NCBI GenBank assembly: GCA_030407315.1
Contig: JALQPE010000436.1
Location: 152,657-216,656, forward strand
Reading direction: 5' to 3'
Source: Asparagopsis taxiformis
Taxonomy: Eukaryota > Rhodophyta > Florideophyceae > Bonnemaisoniales > Bonnemaisoniaceae
Length of the DNA: 64,000 nucleotides
Shown: piece after piece, positions 52,950 to 63,860 of the stretch
Layout of the letters: each line of letters opens with the position of its first letter
How positions within the stretch are numbered: the first letter of the stretch is position 1
Notes under the pieces: generated by a model
What the model was told of the DNA's origin: nothing
The model's database searches: none
Seen by the model: the letters and a program-made list of their open reading frames with translations, nothing else
Program-made: the position numbers and the translations under genes

Positions 52950-54308
52950 TCATGAACGACTACTCACCCGCTCCCCGGGAAGAAGCAGTTTCACTGCTTC
53001 ATTGATTTCCCGGATTTGCGCTCCTTCCACCTCTGTTCCACTTTGAAATTTCAAAATCGTTCGGAACCCGTATGCAAGTATGTAGATGAATTGCAAGGAG
53101 TATTCTGAACGTCGCAGGAACATGTTCTTATCAGAACATTGCGTGTAGGCGACTGCAAAGTTCAGTGCAACCTCTACTAAATTGATCCTCCTAGTCAAAA
53201 ACCTCTTGTCCGGTTCTCCAATTATTTGAACTTCGTACTCGACTTTGAATAGCATTTCTTTTCGCAACGCAATGAAGTCGCGAAGAATCTTCATATTCTT
53301 GTCATCCATTGCTGCACGCTCCGCTGCATTCATTTTCCTCTGCGCCGAGTACAGACTTGGAACTGACTCAATGTCCAGCCCACCGTCGTGCAAATGATGC
53401 TCCATTCGGACTGAACCTTGAAACCCACTGTATAGAACGAATCCAAGATCTCGGATGAACCGGTTTCGCACATGATCTCTGGACTTGTTCATAAACCCGG
53501 TCACTGCCGTGAGTGCCGATTTCGTCACAGTGATGCCTACCTCCTTTCTGTGCAACGGCCCATTGTCACCAACCTTTCTTCGCTTCTGCTTTCGAGCGGC
53601 CCCATCACTTCCCTCGGACGTCCCATGCATTCCATCCATGCGAGCAGAGTCCGTTCCGCGAATTGTCTCCTCAATGGTCCCGGTAGTCACATACCCCCGC
53701 GCCCTCCACCGTTCGATACCTTCCGACGTTCCATTAGAGCTGGAACGGTCTCCTCCCTCTCTGAAAGAATTGTTTTGACACGTATTCTTGATTAAAGAGG
53801 TCACAACTTGGCAGCGCAATTCAATGTGGTTCCGGCCGGCAAGCGTCCTATTGAACACATCCTTTCGCTCATTGCTCTGCCTGGCGAACATCAGCGTATT
53901 GATTAGCTGGCATCCGTTGAAATGCCTATCCCTCTTATCCACCATTGCTTTCGTGTACGTTGGAACAACAGCACACAGCACAGCACAGACCATTTCGAAC
54001 GTGAACGATTTCTCCGCATCCTGCGCAATGCGGAGACGTTCCCTGTCCTTCTCGGAGGCGATCTTCTTCGGATGTCCTTGTCCCTGGCTCAGAAGCCCAT
54101 CGACGATGCTCTTGACCTCCTGCATATCGGTGTTTAGCATGGAGACAGTCTTGGCGACATTTCCGAGAGTCTCGCGTAATTGAATGGTGCTCTTCTCGAC
54201 GGCATCTATTTTATCACTCAGGGCTTTCAACTCTGCAGTGATGTTCGAAAAGCCCTCACGCGTTATTTCGGAAAATGCGGCGATGCTTACGGAGGTTTCG
54301 GGATTCAT
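52950..54308 (-). CDS. C3: family C coiled-coil protein (452 aa)
   Basis: Residues about 10-75 form a coiled coil (ELKALSDKIDAVEKS, LGNVAKTVSMLNTD). A helical block (about 85-175) is followed by a Ser/Gly-rich linker with the basic cluster RKQKRRKV near 239-246, a possible nuclear signal. The block EVGITVTKSALTAVTGFMNK...FIRDLGF matches the TSALR...SRK...FFL block of the broken copies. The C-terminus (FKVEYEVQIIG to AYGFRTIL) is also shared. Uninterrupted from ATG 54308. No catalytic motif. A structural, oligomerising or DNA-binding role is possible. Confidence 0.72.
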   Translation of the reverse strand: MNPETSVSIAAFSEITREGFSNITAELKALSDKIDAVEKSTIQLRETLGNVAKTVSMLNTDMQEVKSIVDGLLSQGQGHPKKIASEKDRERLRIAQDAEKSFTFEMVCAVLCAVVPTYTKAMVDKRDRHFNGCQLINTLMFARQSNERKDVFNRTLAGRNHIELRCQVVTSLIKNTCQNNSFREGGDRSSSNGTSEGIERWRARGYVTTGTIEETIRGTDSARMDGMHGTSEGSDGAARKQKRRKVGDNGPLHRKEVGITVTKSALTAVTGFMNKSRDHVRNRFIRDLGFVLYSGFQGSVRMEHHLHDGGLDIESVPSLYSAQRKMNAAERAAMDDKNMKILRDFIALRKEMLFKVEYEVQIIGEPDKRFLTRRINLVEVALNFAVAYTQCSDKNMFLRRSEYSLQFIYILAYGFRTILKFQSGTEVEGAQIREINEAVKLLLPGERVSSRS

Positions 54309-54842
54309 CTTGACCTTGCAATTGGAGTTTGCTAAAAGGAGAATTGCTTTGAAGGAAGGATGTCACGCTTAGTACAGCAGTGTTGTAGCAAATATCATTT
54401 CAGTGGATGCATCCATCCTGGTCTACTCTACATAATAATAATGCTTCTCAGTGCTCCGTAACGGTTATTTTTCATAATTTAGTGGTGGATGGTGCGTATT
54501 CTTTCCTTTGCCACCACCCACGTCCTGTGCATACCACACCTCGCTACCAGACTGACGTCTCCTACTAGACACTTTCAATGCAAAGATAGATAGGTATAAT
54601 TTAAAATGCTAAACTCAACATATTATAGCTACTCTGTACATTCTCTCCTTACGGTGAGACAAACCAGATATGTTCTGTTCTCCCAATCTTCCTTTCTACA
54701 ACGTCCTATTCAGCATCTAGCTTCCCCGCACCCAACTATCTGTAAAGCACCATCACAATTAATATAGTCGTATACCACACACCATTCCAATATTTACCTT
54801 CACACAACACTATGCTCCATATTTCCTCTAAGTCCACTCCAC
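54309..54842. other. No gene seen
   Basis: C3 upstream region up to the right array of E3; AT-rich with no recognised signal. Confidence 0.4.
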
Positions 54843-55195
54843 CAGACAGTGTTGTCAAACAATGCACGGTACTACCCGCAGACAATACAATTTGCTATCT
54901 ACACTACTGTCTACAGATTTCCCCAGACAGTGCAGTAATACAGTACAATGTATTGTCTCAGACAGTAAAATGTACTGTCTGCACATACTGTCTGGCGGCA
55001 ACACTTCCGGACAGTAAAATTTACTGTTCTGGACAGTAAATTTTACTGTTTTTGGTACTGTCCAGATTTCGTGCCAGTTTACTGCTGCAGCAGTATTCTG
55101 AAATTTCCAGACAGTAAATTTACTGTCTCCGCGCACTGTCTTGGCCAGACAGTAATTTTTACTGTCTCAGACAGTAAATTTACTGTCTTTTTCCA
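54843..55195. repeat. Right subterminal array of E3
   Basis: Dense AGACAGT/ACTGTCT and CAGTAAA/TTTACTG motifs, several as exact inverted pairs (for example around 55134-55188). It mirrors the left array at 35826-36030, but without the 35-bp tandem units. Confidence 0.92.
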
Positions 55196-55199
55196 TTCC

Positions 55200-55212
55200 C
55201 AACACCGTAGTG
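55200..55212 (-). repeat. Right terminal inverted repeat of E3
   Basis: CAACACCGTAGTG, the exact inverse of the left end. Followed by GA, which also precedes the left end. Confidence 0.88.
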
Positions 55213-56300
55213 GAGATTCCTTCCTGATCAAACAGTTCGATTAGACGAGGACCTTGTTCTCGCCCTCACCGGGTGGCTTTTAAATCTCTTTCCATTTGTA
55301 GCATTGCCATGAGAAAATTATTCTTTCGAAAGCGGAAGAGAAACTCTTGGAGTAGCCCAGTTTCCATGGTCCGCAGTTCGTAGCTGGATATGCCCAAAAA
55401 AGAATTGGCAAGCCAGAGTCTGCCGCACGAATGATTCACGACACAATGAAGACCGAGACGCCGTGTGCACTGAGTGGAAATATTGTGCAACGGGAAGAGG
55501 TTCCGAACCTTGGCTGTGGAGGCTCTGGCTGGATGGTAACTTGGTGGTTGTTTTGTGCTCTTCTGCAACGAACACTGGCGTGAAGAAAGACATTGATAAG
55601 TCTTGTAAGGAACAACTGGTCAGGAACATATCCCAAACCCTCGTGTCTACGTCGGTAGACCCCTCATCGCATTCCGAAGACGAGAAAGTGTGGAGGGACT
55701 GGACGATATTGAAGGTTATGCCGATAGTAGGCCTTCCCAAACCAATCTTCCATGACAGCGACTGCCGCAGGCGGAAGCTTTGATTGGAACATGGCCTTGA
55801 CAGCAGCTCGAAATCCTGGGAGGGTGTGATCTGCAAGGGGAACGTTATCCTCATTCCTCTCCCGATCATGCCAGTAGTCACGAAGGTATGCAAGTATGGA
55901 AACTGATTAGTGAAGGGAACCCGTCTTTCTATCCTGAGGATGTGATAAACAATAGAGATCAGTGTGTGTGGCTCTGTAGAGATAGACTCGTAGCTCATGC
56001 GTACTAAAACCGTGAATTTTTCGTGCGGGGGCGCGACCAGATCTCCTCACAGACGTCCATGCCTCCGACAAGGGTGACATCACCATTTTCAGTGATTGAT
56101 CCGTAAAGAGAGTGCATAAAAGTCCAGAGACACTCGGGAAGAAATGTCTGAAGTTGCAGTACCAGACCCTTTAATTGCTGGTACAGAAACAACACGAGCT
56201 GGATCTACCCATATGATAGTTCGTCTCCATACAAGTCTCCTGGATTGGTGGGGCCACGCTCGCTTGCAGAGATAACAGCCCCATGTTTCATTGTATCAAC
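55213..56300 (-). pseudogene. Family B gene of Z, 5' part (ParB region), cut by E3
   Basis: The minus strand reads WVDPARVVSVPAIKG near 56190-56230, matching WVFIDPNQVSKFVSIRDV of B3. It then reads LAYLRDYWHDRERNEDN near 55850-55895 (B3: IAVDLRDEYWVQNGKDKY) and STDVDTRVWDMFLTSC near 55620-55665 (B3: SSSIDLRLWQMFCHAW). The matches are spread over several frames with stops, so the gene was dead or has decayed since. It ends exactly at the E3 border and continues, in B3 order, at 35802. The start is not certain; an ATG near 56300 is possible. Confidence 0.78.
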
Positions 56301-56831
56301 CATCGCGCCTTGAATATAGCAATAGAAGAGGAAAAGAAGGCAGAATCCGAAATGAGGTCGATGCGTCGGTGGCAGCGGAGGTGCTGGTAAGAAAAGGACC
56401 GTAAATTTGAAATCGTAATTCACAAATTGCACATGTGCATTCCTCGGAACAATCTGTAAAGTGCTATAGAGAGGTCGCCAGGACATGCATGTCAGCACCC
56501 GACATTACAAGGGTTGTCCATGAAACTATGAGAATCCGAACTGAACGGTTGGAAGTATCGTATTAGTGAAATCGGGTCTACTGCGGGGGACTTCAAGCTG
56601 GCTAATACGCTGCTTCCACCCGTTCCACACTCATTTACTGTCTATGGAAAATGCAATTTTTTGTGGAAGACATCCCGCACCCCTTCTAGAACGATTCTCA
56701 TGAAAACATTACCGGAGTGGATCGATGGAGTTGAGCGTGTGAAGGGGTGCACGTCTCGAATTATAGCGCAATTTCGCACAAGTGGCAATGGGTGGGAGAG
56801 CAGCGAACGAACGCGAACATGTGATTTGGGA
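56300..56831. other. No gene seen
   Basis: Region upstream of the broken B gene of Z. Only short ORFs without family resemblance. Confidence 0.35.
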
Positions 56832-56883
56832 GATGATAGAATTTGGTAATTTTGGAGCCCAAAAATTACCAAATTTTATCATC
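56832..56883. repeat. Palindrome downstream of the broken A gene of Z
   Basis: Near-perfect hairpin with 22-nt arms GATGATAGAATTTGGTAATT and complement. The same repeat, inverted and with flanking sequence, is at 61590-61740 on the other side of the A gene. Confidence 0.9.
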
Positions 56884-59392
56884 CGCGGAAAAGCAGCTGT
56901 AGAGGTGTTCTGGTCGTTGGTAGCAGTGCCAAGGCACACCTCAGGAGTATTATGGGAGCTCCCAACCTTTGTTCTAGCTTACATCGGCTCTGCTTTAAAG
57001 ATGATAGAACTGTAACTAAATGCTAGACAAATATCTACGAGAAGGGAGGTGTGCATGGAGGAAGGGACATGAAAGGTATATCCAGTATCACGCTCTCTTT
57101 GTTCAGCTTAGGTGGGCTGGGAGAGTTGATGTATAGAATGAAAAAAGAGACGGTTTATGAAGACATATCCTAAAGTTTATGGAATAGTCAACTGGTTGCA
57201 GCAAGCAACAGAATAGTTGAAATACGAGAGATCAACTAATGTCTACGGTATCTAACAGATTCTAAACTTCCATTTAGTCCTCCCCAGAACTGCCAGCTGA
57301 AGAAGAGCTGGTATCACTCTCGACGTCGTGGGGTAACTCGTACATTCTGGCCTTGCGACCGGACGCGGGTCCTTCAACGGTGCATAGACTAGATCGTTGA
57401 CGAAGACCGATGTTTCCCGAATTGCCATGGTGTGGGACCTAATATGATGAGGATAAACCATCTTGTATTTCTTCCCAAGCTTAGTTTTCATCAGCTCGTG
57501 ATCTTTCCATCCCGGCCGCTGTGCTCGAGGTCCCCACGGGTCCCCACGACATACTATAACAGAATACGGTGGGATCCATACCAATTCTGGCTTGAGTAGG
57601 GAAATATGGCCGCTGCAGATTGATGGGGAGCGTTGAGGAATGTATGGCTTCGCGGCCGTACGGCCGTTGTACGTACAAGAAGCGGAGAGCCCATTGCACC
57701 AGTAGCGATGAATGAATAATCCGGAAATGGAATAGGAGTCCCGCTGAAGCGGTTTTCGTCTTCTAACGGGAGGACCAGGGTAGACGAAGTCGAGATGTGG
57801 GACTTGGCGCTCGCAACGAAATCCAGTTAGAAGCAACCTGAGCCCTGTCTTCCCAAACTGGACCTTTGGGCCTTTTTCAAATCCGTCCAGAGACGGAGTT
57901 GAATCCTCTAGATGCAACTTTTCTGCTATGATAGCAAAGAAAACATCCAAGGCCGCCTTGTCTCTCGCGAGAGTAGAAGTAGAATCATTTTCCAGATCTT
58001 CCACTACAGCCTTGCATGGGGTCATGAACCTTTGTTCATCGGGCCACCACGCGCATCCTGGTCGGAAGAACCAAATTCAGAATGGGCTCCCAAGCACCAT
58101 CCTGCCCATCTACGAACATGTTACAAAACGAGTCGAGGAGTTTGTGGATAGTAGAGCTGAGCTCGGATGGTTGTAGGATGCCGTCAAGGAGGACATAACC
58201 AGAGAGAGTCAATCGGGCCTGGCACGCTCGAAGTAAACAATCTTGAAGAACTTGTATCCCTGCCACGGACTCGATATCCTGTCGAAACTCTTCCTCCTCA
58301 CCGTCCGTTACATGAAAACCCCGAGCGGTGTTCCGGATGCAGTAAACTGGAAATGGAACGGACCAATGAAGCAGCTTCCACTACAGAAGTATGGCTGGTG
58401 AGAAATGGTGGGGGCTCAGGTTGCTGATCCTCGTACCGATGTACTTTGAAACCTTTGGATTGCAACTTCGTAGGAGTGATTGATCCTCGTCTTCTTTTCT
58501 TCTCCTGAGTCTTCACTTCCGTCCATGCTTCCTCCCTCATCATTACCTTGCTTGACTTCCTTTGTTTTCTTCGTCTTCTTTGTTCTAGAGACAGACTGAG
58601 GAGTAACCGAAGGAGTAGATGGGGAATCAAGAGACGCGATGTGCTCAGTAATAGCAGCAGATCTAGTCTTTGAACGAGTAAGACGGGAAGGGAATGAGAG
58701 AGATTGGGGGATGATATAGCTCGCCGCTTCGCGGGTGGAGCTTCCGAGGAAGAAGGATATTTCCTCTTCGCCCCCGTCTTTTCAGGACCGGGTTCAGAGG
58801 GCTTGTCAGGTTTTCCCACGGAATCAGTACTGGAGCTGGCCTTCGAATATAGATTGAATCCATCCCCTTCCCAGGCTTCCTGTTCCGTTTCTCCCGGTGG
58901 CGGCTTCCAAGATGGTGGGTCACCATCTTTCCACCATCGTAACATTTCCAGGAAACAAACGAAGACCATATCACGCTCCCCTGTGGCGAGGTACTTCCTT
59001 GGGATGAGATGGTGCACTCGCGCATAGTCACATAGATTGTGAACGGATTAATTCTGCAAGCCGTGAATTTATGAACAGCGGCACTTCCAGGAAAAGCGCA
59101 GTAATCTCCAAAAGAGCATGGAAAACGGACGTGGAGTAGTACTGTCACGTGGTATGCGGCTGACTGTGATATTAGACACAGTCTTACTTGCTCCCTTCGA
59201 CGCAGAATCCGGAGCTTTCTGAGCTTCTGTGCCATCGTCCGCACCATCCGCACCAATTTCATTCCGTGAAGAGGGAGTGGAATGCGCGTCGGGTGGTTCA
59301 GAACGGTTCTCGTCCTCGGAGCCCAATTGCTCGGGATGTGGAGAATCTGCATCCTTTTCAGGTGCATCCGTCTGAGGTGCATCGTTAAGGAT

Positions 59393-59452
59393 TGGGTTGG
59401 ATGAGAAGATGTAGATTGCCAATTGGCAATCTACATCTTCTCATCCAACCCA
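59393..59452. repeat. Perfect 60-nt palindrome
   Basis: Two 30-nt arms centred on AATT at 59421-59424 are exact complements (arms contain GATGAGAAGATGTAGATTGC). Because of it, the same peptide start (MAIYIFSSNP) reads outwards on both strands. It lies within the linker of the broken A gene. Confidence 0.95.
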
Positions 59453-59885
59453 GCGCTGGTTTCGGGTATCACCTGTTTTGATGGGGGAGTGGACGGTAGT
59501 TCCTCAACGGTCTCGTTGATAACGACGTCATCAGAAGAGATGGGGATTGGGAAAGGTTCCATGATAATGTCTTCGAACTGGGTTAAAACAACGTTCATGT
59601 GTCGAAGCACCCGTAGACTTCGTCGCTGGTTGAGCAGCACCAGTCGACTGCGAAGCTTGCATAATAGCTTGAGTAACTGGTTCGCCACCTTCGCGCTTGT
59701 CTTGAACCCCCTTGTTTCCTCCAGTGCCGTCTTTTTCTTAATCCGGGCCGTGTGATTCGGATGAAACCTGGCGAGTGGACTGAATTCCAAAGCGGTCTCG
59801 AAGAACGGATCGAAAACTCTCCAGCCGTGCCTCCTGGTTTTTGGGTTTCCTCGTCACGGGATCTTCCTCGTATTGAATCATACGT

Positions 59886-59929
59886 ACGTGGAAATACGTC
59901 TACAAACGTTTGTAGACGGATTTCCACGT
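59886..59929. repeat. Imperfect 44-nt palindrome
   Basis: Arms ACGTGGAAATACGTCTACAA and complement, with a small mismatch. Inside the broken A gene of Z. Confidence 0.85.
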
Positions 59930-60921
59930 TGGTATCATATCTGTTCCATCTGATTCCAGGTCTTCGAGGTCAGCGATGTCTTCGGTCGACAGGTTACTGG
60001 CACGTGCCATCTCACGAATGACTTCGTAATACTGTTGAATGTAGGTCAAGTACGTCCGAAGGTCGAAAGACGGGACACGACCGAAGGCGGGAAGCAGTTG
60101 GACATTGCGGTAGTGAATGAACTTGACCATTAGCTCACTGGCACGATCCTCCGCCCTTGTAAAAGCAGTGTCCTTGAGAATTAAAAGACTGATTCCAACT
60201 TCGTTTTCCTTCGTTCCTGAGGAAGCCTTGTACGCAGCGTATGTGCGGGGTGAACGCCTCATGTTCATCGCCACATCCACTATAGAAGATACCGTTCTCT
60301 TCTTCAGAATACCGCTGAAGTGGCGCTGGAAGAACCAGTTCGCAACCTGAGATGCAGGCATATCAGCGACAGTTCTTCACCGGGTCGGGCATATTTAACA
60401 TTGCAATTATAAATGCTAATGATCACGTGGATACGATCTCGAACTGTGGTCGGTAACACCGTGTGGACGAGTTCGTTCAAATGCTGACTGAGGTACAGCA
60501 TGTCCTCCATTGTCATCTTTTCTCCGTCAGTTCTTTGGCTTCTGTACTGGGACATTGTCAACCACAGACGCCAAACGTTCCACCCCTTCTTCTTTGGCAC
60601 GTAAAAGAGCACGGCGACGATGGAGTCTGTACACGATGTAATAGCGGCTTCCACTGGATTGGTAAGGTAAGGAAACAACAGTGATACATCCCATCGCAGT
60701 GGTCTAGAAGCCTTCATAACCATCTTGCGGAACAACAAGTCAACATGAGAGTCGTCAACTTTCTGGGATGTTTCATCGGGGACGTATATGTCCAGAATAG
60801 GCAACTTGATCATCTTGAAAACGTAATTCGACACACGAAGAAGCAACGGGCGTGACATCGCAGGAATGTCTAATTGACTTGCGCTGGAAGAAGCTTCCCC
60901 TCTGCGGGGACGTAGGCTCAT

Positions 60922-61646
60922 GGTTGGGATCGCAAGGAGGGTCGAATAGCTGACGATTGAAACGGTACCAGAGTAATGTGCTTTGGAGCGTAGAGATGAA
61001 AGTTTCGCGTAGAGAACACACCGAAAATGGTGCAAAACGTTTCTGTTGAGGTAACCGCGTTGAACAGCAATAGGTAGACAGTATCCACGTGCGCGGTATG
61101 CCTTTCAAGTAGCAGGGAGTACTAATCTGCTAGCCAGCGAGGGACGATGTATTAACAAGAAATTTGTTCGACTGGAAGGACACCAAAAACTGTGCGTAAA
61201 AATTCAGACCGCGCGAGCGGTTCTATGGCGCATGAACCAACCTGGATCGATTAAAAGGTCATAGCGCCACTTCAAATAAAAATGTTAATTTCGGTAATTT
61301 TGCAATCCGAAAAGTTACCGAACTACATACACCTTTCATGACTCGGATATTATCAATAAGAAAAGAAGAAATGGAAACGGACTCTGTCTCAGCAAGTATT
61401 AATACAACGAAAGTAGTCCTGAACCATTCATGACTTGTTCCAGGTAGTCAATGTTCCTCAAACATGTGCCGGATGGAGCTACACGAACCGTTCATTGAGC
61501 CTCACAACATTTTATTCCTCCTAACTACCTTTCCGCGCAGTGCTGAACTGTCAGTAGCTTTTTGTTCTCTTTAGATATAACGGTACTCAGGGTGTGTCTT
61601 GGCACTGCTGCCAACGACCAGAACACCTCCACACCTGCTTTCCGTG
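60922..61646. other. Upstream region of the broken A gene
   Basis: Contains a diverged copy of the Z palindrome at about 61283-61323 (CGGTAATTTT...AAAGTTACCG). No gene seen. Confidence 0.4.
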
Positions 61647-61698
61647 GATGATAAAATTTGGTAATTTTGGGCTCCAGAAATTACCAAATTTTATCATC
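61647..61698. repeat. Palindrome upstream of the broken A gene of Z
   Basis: Hairpin with arms GATGATAAAATTTGGTAATT and complement. It is the partner of 56832-56883 and lies in an inverted copy of about 150 bp of shared flank. Confidence 0.9.
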
Positions 61699-62559
61699 TC
61701 CCAAATCGTCTGTTCTGACCACCATGGCAGTCTTCTGCTTGCCACCGAACCCACTGCACCACTCTCTACATCTTCATTTTCACGGTATGCACCAAACAGC
61801 GCCTTTCCGGCCAAGAACAATATCCTGTGATCAATGTTGGTACAATACATACTGCTAAGCCGCCTACCAACGCCGCATAGCGCTGTAATTTCTCTCCTAT
61901 CCCAATCTAATCTGCTATCCTCCTTCTACATCCCTGTCCCAATATTATGGGTATTTATAAATACCTGAGTTGACATGAGGAAAAATAGTATATGTCGATA
62001 GCACTACATGTGAGTTGTGACGCTCACGTCGGGAATGGTGTGCTCTACAACAGGTGGTGAAGCTAGTTCAGTTATTATTCCAGTAATTTTCACACCTCAA
62101 AAAGTTACGAAATTTCAGCATCTCGCAACATGTCTTTCTCACCGTTCAGCGAATGTCGAATAGAGTACCATTAATGGTACTCTATTCGACATAAAATTTT
62201 AATGCTCGCTTCAGGTATTACGGAACCGTATTACGTAATATGAAAAACTCCTGTAACGGTATTATGTGAGTGACTACTCAGTACCAGACTGCCCTCAACT
62301 TATGGTTGACCAAACGATTTCGTTCTAATAGAAATAATCTACTGTCTCTGAATCCATTTCCATCCTAGAACACCTTCAGATTCCCAGTTGTCACTTCATG
62401 GGAAGACCAAGGATGCCCCGTTCCGGTCTGCGCCTTCGTTACAACACTGTTCCGCATCCCCATAACCGATCTAGACGGTCGACGTCCAGAACCGTATCTG
62501 ATCCTTTGAACTTCGGCGACATGACTCGAGACTCTTTCAAGTCGATCGAGTTGCCTCAT
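61699..62559. other. Spacer with palindromes
   Basis: Contains another diverged copy of the Z palindrome (about 62078-62120) and the perfect palindrome at 62153-62192. No gene recognised. Confidence 0.4.
62153..62192. repeat. Perfect 40-nt palindrome
   Basis: Two exact 20-nt arms (ATGTCGAATAGAGTACCATT and complement) with no loop. Confidence 0.95.
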
Positions 62560-63860
62560 CCTTGACTCACTCGCTACTGCACCAGGATCCGAGCCCTAGT
62601 CTGCGATTACCCCAAGAAAGCCCCTCCGAAGTAGTCCTACCTCGATGTCCTCCGAAGGCCTACTTCCGCAGGAAGGTAGCATTGCCTTCGCAGACAGCGA
62701 TGGTATCCAATATATCGTTCCCCTGCTTTGGAAGTTCATCAAGTTTTTAAGTATGTTGAAGATGAAGTCGTTTCCGTACCATGCAGCGCGAGAACGCGAC
62801 CAGGGGGCCTACTCATGGCATCGAAAACTGATAGAAGAGGAGGTTCCGAACATTATCCTGGTCATATTGATGAAAGATGAAAACACATCCAGAATTTAAT
62901 GATGTGTGTGTGCTGAAGATGAAGACCTCTTCTACAAGAAATGACACAATCGAAGGTTCTCCTCTTGTCCCCTTTCATCGAGACACCTCAAATCCGCTCA
63001 AGGCCCGCCAATATATGAACGCAATGGACAACTCTGTATGCAGTAGCGAAGTTGGACCGGATCCACGAAATGCACTGCCGCAGATCTGAATGAAGATCGC
63101 GTTTTGTTCGATTTCGCAAGGAAGGGTTCAACTGAAAAGCACGTTCAGAAAGGGCTTCCTCATTATTCTACGATCACCCGAAAGTTAGACCATGGTTATT
63201 CTTCAACGCCTGGTTGCGTTCGGAAACGGTGTATTTCCCCGTGAATGTAGACCGCAGTGCAGCACGTATGGCATCTCAGACCATTTTGCGAAGAAGCAAG
63301 ATCGAACAGAACAGCGCTGGCAAAACTGCACCAGTACTAATCGTTCCACCAAGTGAATACGCCGGAGAAGACATCTCTACTCCGAACAGCTCGATCTTGC
63401 CTGGCGCCATAACGTAGCCTCCAAGTCATTCGAATCTGATGGGGTACCAACTATACATGGTAAACATATATACGTCTAATCTGGGGAAATTCAGAGAGCG
63501 CTTCGTGAAAGGACAAAACCACTCTCTCAGTGCTGAGGAGATGGATGGTACACCCATCACTGCTTTCGGGGGTAGTACTGTCCAGGTCCGATTTACCACT
63601 GGTCAATAAGCCAACCATCTGGACCCTAGAGCCGCCTCCTAATTTCAGAAAGAAATCAATTTCCTCCAACTCAGATTCTTTCATGGCTTTCACGTCCTCT
63701 TCATGGTGTGAACACGGTAAGGCCTCTGATCAGCAGCAGTCCGTTTCTCCCCACTCCTTCGGACCTGATTTGGTACTCCGCAAAAAAAGTACTTTCAGCA
63801 ATTCGCTCGACCTGGAGATCATCTCACACTTTATCTCCTGCTTCAGGATGTAACTTCACG
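62560..63860 (+). pseudogene. Decayed transposase of Z (relative of the E3 fusion gene)
   Basis: Plus-strand fragments in several frames match the N-terminal half of the E3 protein in order. DSDGIQYIVP (near 62700) matches DSDGKKGLKHIYVP, FPYHAARERD matches VTYEARHDGE, AARMASQTILRRSK (63250-63300) matches ALRAISQCVIRAGA, and APVLIVPPSEYAGEDI matches ITVLLPIGMEEGDI. The catalytic DDF and GDYPA motifs are not seen before the window ends, so whether this copy also had a dioxygenase cannot be told. Confidence 0.55.

Larger units (their letters stand above)
35803..55212. mobile_element. Element E3: 19.4-kb CACTA-type transposon
   Basis: Both ends read CACTACGGTGTTG inwards (35803-35815; complement at 55200-55212), followed by dense AGACAGT/ACTGTCT arrays. 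The flanking dinucleotide GA occurs on both sides (35801-35802, 55213-55214), a possible 2-bp target duplication. The insertion splits one recognisable family B gene, which fixes both borders independently. It carries five intact genes: transposase-dioxygenase (+), A3 (+), B3 (-), D3 (+), C3 (-). The CACTA start and subterminal arrays fit the EnSpm/CACTA group. Confidence 0.88.
57252..60921 (-). pseudogene. Broken family A gene of Z (ParB-dioxygenase)
   Basis: Start near ATG 60921 (MSLRPRRGEASSS). The ParB region is recognisable (VDDSHVDLLFRKM) but lacks a clear ParB box. The helical middle matches A1 closely: NEVGISLL against NEIGITHL, FDLRTYLTYIQQYY against FDVNDFYTYVRRVT. An acidic linker with perfect palindromes (59393-59452, 59886-59929) leads to the dioxygenase (57252-58025): TGLRLLLTGF, HLD, IPPYSVIVCRGD and HIRSH. 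The distal His expected after CRGD is missing (CRGDPWGPRAQ), so the iron site is incomplete even without the frameshifts near 60330, 59930, 59430 and 58300. Confidence 0.82.

Noticed and set aside
61587..61850. Minus-strand ORF similar to the plus-strand ORF at 56782-57015
   Set aside because: The similarity comes from the inverted palindromic repeats that bracket the broken A gene; there is no independent protein evidence.
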